Assembly: GCA_026990815.1 (NCBI GenBank)
Contig: JALXCS010000321.1
Location: 1-12,215 of the forward strand
Direction of reading: 5' to 3'
Origin: Methylomonas sp.
Lineage (GTDB): Bacteria > Pseudomonadota > Gammaproteobacteria > Methylococcales > Methylomonadaceae
DNA: 12,215 nucleotides
Shown: positions 7,208-12,215 of the stretch, in pieces
How the letters are laid out: each line of letters begins with the position of its first letter
Numbering within the stretch: the first letter of the stretch is position 1
The notes under the pieces: model-generated
Databases searched by the model: none
Seen by the model: the letters and a program-made list of their open reading frames with translations, nothing else
Told to the model about the DNA's origin: nothing
Position numbers and translations under genes: made by a program

Positions 7208-7947
7208 GAATGCCTTTTTTTTCTTGCGTTTTTTCTGATCAATAAGGTGGCCAGGTAGCCCGATGCCTGATTGGTTTGCAGGTTGATTATATCATTTGTC
7301 AACAATTCATCTGATAATCCAATACGGTGGGCGAAACCACAATGTTGGGAAATTCCCATTTTATTGAGCAAAGATAATACCCATTCAAGACGTGTACCTA
7401 TTTTCATAAGTATGACAACATCATGAGTTTCAATATCTTGTCGTAATAATTCTTGATTTTCTGGGCAAGGTAAAATTAATATCCGTTCTTTTCCTTCGCC
7501 CAAGGGCCATGACAGCGCTGAAGCGGCAGCAGAATAGCTTGTAATACCGGGAAATGTTCGATGCTCAAGTCGAGGAAGTTGATCCTGTAATGCAGCTAAC
7601 AGATAGCCGTATGTTGAATAAGTCATAGTGTCGCCGATTGTTAGATAAGCGACAGAAAGACCTTTTTCAAGTTCTGCCGCGATAGTTTTTGCAAGTCCAG
7701 AATAATGAGAACGTAACAGGCTACGATCACTAGCCATAGTGAATTCGATTTCCTGAATTTTTTGTGGTGGGATATTGATGCCGGAAAGGCATTGTATTGC
7801 TACGGATTGATGGCTGTAGCGAGATTTTGGTGTAAAAATGATATCAGCTTTTTCAACAGCAGCGATAGCTGCAACAGGCAAAAAACCTTCAGGGCCGGGG
7901 CCTACTCCGATACCGTAAAAAGTTCCTGATGTCGTGGTTTTGTTCAT
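7204..7947 (-). CDS. cbiL: cobalt-factor II / precorrin-2 C20-methyltransferase CbiL
   Basis: It methylates C20 of the dipyrrocorphin ring (CobI in the aerobic route), using SAM. The protein has 247 residues, normal for the family. The N-terminal YGIGVGPG segment (11-18), the TIGDTMTYSTYGYL segment (103-116) and PGITSYSAAAS (133-143) are characteristic of CbiL/CobI and separate it from the other methylases here. The basic C-terminal tail is coded partly by a run of eight A (7215-7222 on the complement). ATG 7945-7947 overlaps the cbiD stop as ATGA, and its own stop overlaps the cbiF start in the same way. With CbiX in the operon, the natural substrate is probably cobalt-factor II. Confidence 0.96.
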   Translation of the reverse strand: MNKTTTSGTFYGIGVGPGPEGFLPVAAIAAVEKADIIFTPKSRYSHQSVAIQCLSGINIPPQKIQEIEFTMASDRSLLRSHYSGLAKTIAAELEKGLSVAYLTIGDTMTYSTYGYLLAALQDQLPRLEHRTFPGITSYSAAASALSWPLGEGKERILILPCPENQELLRQDIETHDVVILMKIGTRLEWVLSLLNKMGISQHCGFAHRIGLSDELLTNDIINLQTNQASGYLATLLIRKNARKKRHS

Positions 7948-9137
7948 GCGTCAATTCCCAGAGGATTTCCTTGAAAATCAAATAATCTGACATCAACAGA
8001 ATCCGCAGCTGGAACTCGCTGTTTAGCCAATTTGGATATTTGTTGTTCAATACGGGTCCACAATTTTTTACCGTCAGCTTGATCTTTTAATTGTTGGATC
8101 ACAGACTCAACGGTGCTGGCTTGTTGAATGGAGGATATTAGCTGTTTCGGCAGGTTAATTTGTTCAGCAATTTTTGCGATATTGTTCATGGCCATTTTAC
8201 TTTTACTGGAATGTGTGTTCCATGAGCCATCCAGTACTTTGGCAAGTTTTCCTGGATGACCAAGCAGCCATAGTTTCTTTAATCGGCGATGTTGTAGATC
8301 GAGGATTGATTCAGTAAAATCGAGTGCCTCGCCGAGGAAATTGGCAATTTCTATGGTTTTGTGCGTTGGTAAATGTAATTGTTCTTTAACGAAACTACGT
8401 GCAATTTTTCCAGGAAGAAGGGCAATTTCAGTCGTGTTATCTGCCAGTGCTACTTTAAGATAAACTTCAATGGATGCAATCCAGGATGAAAGTGACATGG
8501 GTTCGACAATTCCTGAAGTTCCCAGTATGGATATTCCGCCTTCTATACCTAATCTGGGATTAAAGGTATGTTTAGCAATATTTTCGCCGTTGATACAGCC
8601 AATAGTTATGTCATATCCTTGCTCATCAGTCGGTAAACCAGTCTCATTCAGTATTTTTTGTAGTGCCTGCTGGATCATTTTTCGTGGTGTTGGATTTATA
8701 GCTGCTGCCCCGACAGGTAAGTTAATACCGGGTTTAGTAACAATCCCTACGCCTTTACCGGCAATAAATCGAATATGATTCAAATGATTGTTTTGGACTT
8801 TTGCAAAAATGGTGGCGCCATGGGTTCGGTCAGGATCGTCGCCAGCATCTTTGAGAACTGAGGCGAGGGTAGTATAGTTATCAAGCCATTCAACATTTTG
8901 TACAGGTATCTGGATGAATTGTCTGTTATTCCAGTCATTATTGGAATAATTCGTACCAATGGGTAATATCACCGGGACTGAGCTGACTTTTTTGTTTACC
9001 AGCAATAATGTCAGTGCGGCTTGTGAAGCTGCAGCAGCACATGTTCCTGTGGTATATCCACGTTTCAAACCGTTTGCAGATGGAATATCTAGACTAAATT
9101 CCTTTAACTTAGTCAACACTAAATTATTCCTGATCAT
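7944..9137 (-). CDS. cbiD: cobalt-precorrin-5B C1-methyltransferase CbiD
   Basis: CbiD methylates C1 of cobalt-precorrin-5B and is a hallmark of the anaerobic corrin pathway; it is unrelated to the tetrapyrrole methylase family. From ATG 9135-9137 it has 397 residues. Diagnostic motifs are RGYTTGTCAAAA (26-37), KDAGDDPDRTHGA (96-108), GKGVGIVTKPGI (127-138) and, after NPRLG near 193, the glycine-rich GGISILGTSGIVEP (200-213). I prefer this ATG to an in-frame TTG at 9146, which adds only three residues. Either start overlaps the end of cbiX-cbiC (14 nt for the ATG). No strong ribosome site is visible, which again points to coupling. The C-terminal third is more divergent, as is usual for this family. 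Confidence 0.96.
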   Translation of the reverse strand: MIRNNLVLTKLKEFSLDIPSANGLKRGYTTGTCAAAASQAALTLLLVNKKVSSVPVILPIGTNYSNNDWNNRQFIQIPVQNVEWLDNYTTLASVLKDAGDDPDRTHGATIFAKVQNNHLNHIRFIAGKGVGIVTKPGINLPVGAAAINPTPRKMIQQALQKILNETGLPTDEQGYDITIGCINGENIAKHTFNPRLGIEGGISILGTSGIVEPMSLSSWIASIEVYLKVALADNTTEIALLPGKIARSFVKEQLHLPTHKTIEIANFLGEALDFTESILDLQHRRLKKLWLLGHPGKLAKVLDGSWNTHSSKSKMAMNNIAKIAEQINLPKQLISSIQQASTVESVIQQLKDQADGKKLWTRIEQQISKLAKQRVPAADSVDVRLFDFQGNPLGIDA

Positions 9138-10695
9138 AACTGGCAACTTGGTTTATTGCATCTATCATCAAGCCATTAATAACACTGGCAGCCCAGGGTG
9201 CCCCCCCCCGAGTACCTGAATTAGTTATTCGAGGTACCTGCAAGCAGCGGCGTAAAGCCTCCTTACTTTCCAGAGTTCCGACAAAACCGACTGGCAAGCC
9301 AATAACCAGTTGTGGACGCCAGCTATGTTCATGAATCAACCGGATAGTCTCAATGATTGCTGTGGGTGCGTCTCCAATTGCAAGGACTATATCATTACCA
9401 AACTTTTCAAAACCTCTTCTTATGCCAGCGGCGCTGCGGGTGATATTGTACTTATCTGCCAGCAAATGGGACTCCGGGTCATGCACCCCACACCAGGTAT
9501 CAATTTCTAATTGTTGCAGTAAGGCGCGTTTTAATCCGGTTTGAACCATTGTCACATCGGTGATAATCCTTCTGCATCGTAGTAGAGCCAAGACACCGGT
9601 TTCGACAGCACCGGGAGAAAAATAAATATCTTCCGGAACGGAGAAATCACCGCTGGTGTGGACCAGTCGCTTCAAGATTACCAGGTTTGCTTTGGGAAAT
9701 TTTGACCAGTCTCGACCCGCTTCTATAATGCGGATACTTTCAGCCTCAATAGGGTGGGGCTGGTAAGGGGTGAATACTGAAGTAGAAGCTTCCAGGTCTT
9801 GTTGTTTTGCAAAAAGATTACGTACCTGCAAATGATGTGCTTGCTGGGGTTCTCCTAATTGCTGTTCGTATCCAATAATTTGCACACGATATTTACAAAG
9901 TGAGCAGTTCATGGCTGATTGACCTTCAATTGCTTCATTTGCACGAGCTAATATTGTTTTTGCAACCAATGTATGTGCTCCCAAGTGATTAGCCACGACA
10001 ATTTCCAAATCCGGTTCACGTTGTTGAAGTTCGGTAGCAGTTGTAACAATGCGTTTTACCAGTATTCCGTCAAACAGAAAAAAAGGGAATACCACAAGTC
10101 TCCTAAATCCCATTTTGGCAGCAATGCGTAATCCATCTGCGACAAGAGGTTTGGCGGTTCCTGAATAACAAACATATGATCCGCCAAAGCCCATTCCTTC
10201 TTCCAGTATACGGGCTAGTTTATATACCTCACTGTTGGCATCCGGGTCGGTAGTACCGCGCCCGATCACAACCAGGCATGTTTCGGAACGCAATACTACT
10301 TGAGGAGAATTTGCTTCAGCAGTAATAATGTGTTCACGGGCAAGCTCCATCAACAACGGGTCCAGTCCCAGAGGCGCAGTAAGTTGAAATTCAATTTCAG
10401 GATAATCACGCTGCAGTACCAACATTTCGCTGGGCATATCGTTTTTGCCATGTCTAGCGGCCATCAAAATAGCCGGGATCATGACAATTTGTTTGCTACC
10501 GGCATTAATGTTTTTTGTAATTGCCTGCTCAATGGTCGGATTAGCAAATTCAAGATACCCATGAGTTACAGTTTGATCATGGGTTTGGCTTTCGAGCAAT
10601 GAAACCATTTGTTCAAATTCACGTATTCCGTCCGGATCACGGCTACCATGACCGGCAATAACCAGTCCGGGAAGATTTTTCGGTTTGCGGGTCAT
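9124..10695 (-). CDS. cbiXC: CbiX-CbiC fusion: sirohydrochlorin cobaltochelatase / cobalt-precorrin-8 methylmutase
   Basis: A 523-residue two-enzyme protein. Residues about 8-250 are a long-form CbiX, which inserts cobalt into sirohydrochlorin. GHGSRD (15-20) carries the first catalytic His and RHGKND (81-86) a second. The duplicated half has VIGRGTTDPDAN (143-154), with Arg in place of the first His as in other long CbiX. A C264-x2-C267 pair with His287-His288 follows, resembling the metal or Fe-S binding tail of long CbiX proteins. Residues about 314-515 are CbiC, which moves the methyl group from C11 to C12: LVHTSGD (344-350, catalytic His346), IGDAPTAI (440-447), GLPVGFVG (466-473) and RGGAPWAASVIN (496-507). 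ATG 10693-10695 overlaps the cbiE stop as ATGA. Both halves appear intact. Confidence 0.94.
   Translation of the reverse strand: MTRKPKNLPGLVIAGHGSRDPDGIREFEQMVSLLESQTHDQTVTHGYLEFANPTIEQAITKNINAGSKQIVMIPAILMAARHGKNDMPSEMLVLQRDYPEIEFQLTAPLGLDPLLMELAREHIITAEANSPQVVLRSETCLVVIGRGTTDPDANSEVYKLARILEEGMGFGGSYVCYSGTAKPLVADGLRIAAKMGFRRLVVFPFFLFDGILVKRIVTTATELQQREPDLEIVVANHLGAHTLVAKTILARANEAIEGQSAMNCSLCKYRVQIIGYEQQLGEPQQAHHLQVRNLFAKQQDLEASTSVFTPYQPHPIEAESIRIIEAGRDWSKFPKANLVILKRLVHTSGDFSVPEDIYFSPGAVETGVLALLRCRRIITDVTMVQTGLKRALLQQLEIDTWCGVHDPESHLLADKYNITRSAAGIRRGFEKFGNDIVLAIGDAPTAIIETIRLIHEHSWRPQLVIGLPVGFVGTLESKEALRRCLQVPRITNSGTRGGAPWAASVINGLMIDAINQVASYDQE
9201..9209 (-). repeat. run of nine G in the cbiC coding strand
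   Basis: Nine consecutive C on the plus strand read as G9 in the gene. They code the Arg-Gly-Gly-Ala part of the conserved CbiC motif at residues 496-499 of the fusion. The frame is intact as given. Such a run is prone to slippage and to sequencing indels; a one-base change would truncate or alter the last 24 or so residues. Confidence 0.85.
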
Positions 10696-11396
10696 TGTCT
10701 GGCTGCCGGTTCAATCTGACTGGGCATTTCATGTATGCATCTAATTAACATGATGCTCATATCAGAGAAATCAAGATTCGTACATGCCTGCAAATTACCT
10801 TTCCATTCAGCTTCATTTCCTGTTAGGTTTTCCCAGACCTCAGTTGGATGGTTTTTAGAGACACCCTGTTCAATCAAATAGGCAGCAATATGTCGCGGCA
10901 TAAAAGAACGCGCTGCATCCCAAGGGCAGGGAATGACAATGGCATTGCGCTGGTCATTTAATACATTGACTAAATGAAGCTTGAATGGGGTTAGGTCACC
11001 ACGACGATGAAAAGTAATAAAGGTAGTTTCATCAAAACAGACCTTTGCCCGTGCTGCCAATATTTGTGCAGATGAGATTCCGGGTAAGGTTTCAACAACA
11101 TGACCGCAGGCGCGTTCAACCCGTTCAAGATATTGAAAGCCGCTGAAATGAATATCACCCATAAAGATGACGACACATTTTTTCCCGGCGTGGTGAGCTT
11201 TTGCAACTTCTTCAAGTTTATCAGTCTGGTTGCGATAATTCATTAATACTACCTCAGCAGTATCAGGTATCAGACTTTTAATTACTTTAACCACAGCGTC
11301 AAAGCCAGCAACAACATCAGCCTGCAGTATCAGTTCTGCACCACGGCATGTCAAATAACCTGTATCGCCAGGGCCTGCTCCAATACAGATAATCAA
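10692..11396 (-). CDS. cbiE: cobalt-precorrin-7 C5-methyltransferase CbiE
   Basis: A tetrapyrrole methylase of 234 residues that adds the C5 methyl group. It corresponds to the N-terminal half of the aerobic CobL. Visible motifs are GAGPGD (6-11), MGDIHFSG (79-86, in the place of the usual SGDPxFxG), PGISSAQ (105-111) and a TFHRRG segment (128-133) in the position of the family's short His/Gly/Arg motif. The CbiT partner for C15 methylation and decarboxylation is not fused here and is not elsewhere in the window. The start is a TTG (11394-11396) overlapping the upstream stop as TTGA, with AAAGG about 9 nt before it; no ATG fits the family N-terminus. CbiE is preferred over other methylases because of the N-terminal GYLTCRG and the short length. 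Confidence 0.9.
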   Translation of the reverse strand: MIICIGAGPGDTGYLTCRGAELILQADVVAGFDAVVKVIKSLIPDTAEVVLMNYRNQTDKLEEVAKAHHAGKKCVVIFMGDIHFSGFQYLERVERACGHVVETLPGISSAQILAARAKVCFDETTFITFHRRGDLTPFKLHLVNVLNDQRNAIVIPCPWDAARSFMPRHIAAYLIEQGVSKNHPTEVWENLTGNEAEWKGNLQACTNLDFSDMSIMLIRCIHEMPSQIEPAARQ

Positions 11397-12215
11397 GGTA
11401 TTCTACCTTTCAGCTGGTTTCGTATGGTGATAGTCAAACTTTCAGCTGATAGTTGTTCCAGTGTCATGTACTCGGCCATCATTGCATGAGCTAATTGTGA
11501 AGCGCGACCAAGACGTAAAAATCCGGTTTCAGTATCTATTACCAGGCAGGTAAGCTTTTGCTGATTAATTAAATTAGCAAATTTAAGGGTTTCCTGCCAG
11601 GGATCAGTGCTATTATCGAATGATATATTAGCTTTACCATCGGTTAATAAAACCAGCAAAGGTTGCATATTATTATTTTGCTTATTCAGTAATTCGAGTG
11701 TTAAATAGAGTGCATGGGGGAGGGGGGTTCTTCCTCCCGTCGCAAGTTCCTTTAAACTTTGTTCGGCAAGCTCTACGCTGTGCGTTGGTGTTAACAAAAT
11801 CTCTGCCTGATTTCCCCGAAAAGTGATGACAGCAACCTGGTCACGCTTTTGATAAGCGTCGGTGAGTAATGCCAGTACCGCTCCCTTTACTGTTTCCATA
11901 CGTCGTTGTGCAGCCATCGAGCCCGATGCATCAACTATCAAAATTATCAAATTTCCAGTTTTTCCTTGCTGGATTCGGTGGTGCAAGTCATTTTTTGTAA
12001 CCTGAAAATTGCCTGGATTTCGAATTGCTGCGCTGCGTAAAGTAGCTCCGATAGCAAGTTGTTCAGGATTTTCATTGGCAACAGTCCGAATAGTTTGACC
12101 TCTGGTGTCGGACTGAGTTTTATTGCGTTTACCAGAGGTGCTTTGATGCGAGGAAGAGATAGTGTTAATTTGACAGATTTGTTTAATATTTGCTGCAGAG
12201 AATATTTCTGAACAA
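11393..12215 (-). CDS. ChlD/BchD-like chelatase subunit, VWA domain (5' end off the window)
   Basis: The C-terminal part of a magnesium/cobalt chelatase D-type subunit. The frame is open from the right edge to the stop at 11393-11395, so about 273 residues are visible and the true start lies outside. The VWA domain has a complete metal-ion site: DASGSM (near 11932-11914), the Thr of TGGRTPL (11741-11721) and LLTDGKAN (near 11650-11625). The segment before it (LRSAAIRNPG, then KTGNLIILIVD) matches the ChlD/BchD lead-in. The more distal visible part is Ser/Gln/Lys-rich and resembles a linker, but it is not the acidic-proline linker usual in BchD. An AAA+ domain is expected upstream but cannot be seen. 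In this context it probably serves cobalt insertion or a CobN-like partner rather than chlorophyll. A TTG at 11986 is internal, not the start. Confidence 0.88.
   Translation of the reverse strand, partial: CSEIFSAANIKQICQINTISSSHQSTSGKRNKTQSDTRGQTIRTVANENPEQLAIGATLRSAAIRNPGNFQVTKNDLHHRIQQGKTGNLIILIVDASGSMAAQRRMETVKGAVLALLTDAYQKRDQVAVITFRGNQAEILLTPTHSVELAEQSLKELATGGRTPLPHALYLTLELLNKQNNNMQPLLVLLTDGKANISFDNSTDPWQETLKFANLINQQKLTCLVIDTETGFLRLGRASQLAHAMMAEYMTLEQLSAESLTITIRNQLKGRIP

Noticed and set aside
11984..11986. TTG 11986 as the start of the VWA gene
   Set aside because: The frame is open to the right edge, and the upstream residues (for example LRSAAIRNPG) match the ChlD/BchD segment before the VWA domain, so the gene is simply cut by the window.
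12100..12215. Cobalamin riboswitch for the cbi operon
   Set aside because: The right edge is still inside the coding frame of the first visible gene; any leader lies outside the window.

Overview
The window looks like a chromosomal segment from a Gram-negative bacterium with moderate to low GC, most likely a gammaproteobacterium. This placement rests on overall gene style and signal sequences only; no ribosomal RNA or lineage marker is present. It holds two convergent blocks that meet at a hairpin near 4093-4131.

The plus-strand block (about 189-4072) has two genes 62 bp apart. The first is a large exported subtilisin-like (S8) protease with a complete catalytic set. A beta-sandwich-like insert of about 160 residues sits between its catalytic Asp and His, and a tryptophan-rich hexapeptide repeat lies at its C-terminus. 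The second is a soluble EAL-domain protein with every catalytic residue of an active cyclic-di-GMP phosphodiesterase. Left of the protease, on the minus strand, is a possible 35-residue single-span membrane protein (10-117), a weak call. The rest of 1-200 is AT-rich with no convincing promoter.

The minus-strand block (12215 down to 4130) is one uninterrupted run of corrin-ring (cobalamin) biosynthesis genes. Every junction overlaps. Transcription order is: ChlD/BchD-like VWA chelatase subunit (runs off the right edge), cbiE, cbiX-cbiC fusion, cbiD, cbiL, cbiF, cbiG, cbiH-cbiJ fusion. cbiX, cbiD and cbiG mark the anaerobic, cobalt-early route. Together they cover cobalt insertion into sirohydrochlorin, C20, C17, C11 and C1 methylation, ring contraction and acetaldehyde release, macrocycle reduction, C5 methylation and the final methyl shift. 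The C15 methylase/decarboxylase CbiT and the amidase CbiA are not in the window.

Four points stand out. The two fusions each join an early enzyme to a late one (steps 1 and 9; steps 3 and 7). CbiG is short and appears to lack its middle domain. An ATPase-type chelatase subunit sits in the same operon as the ATP-independent chelatase CbiX. A run of nine G crosses the conserved glycine motif of the CbiC domain. No mobile element, CRISPR array, tRNA, rRNA or riboswitch is visible; a cobalamin riboswitch, if present, would lie beyond the right edge.
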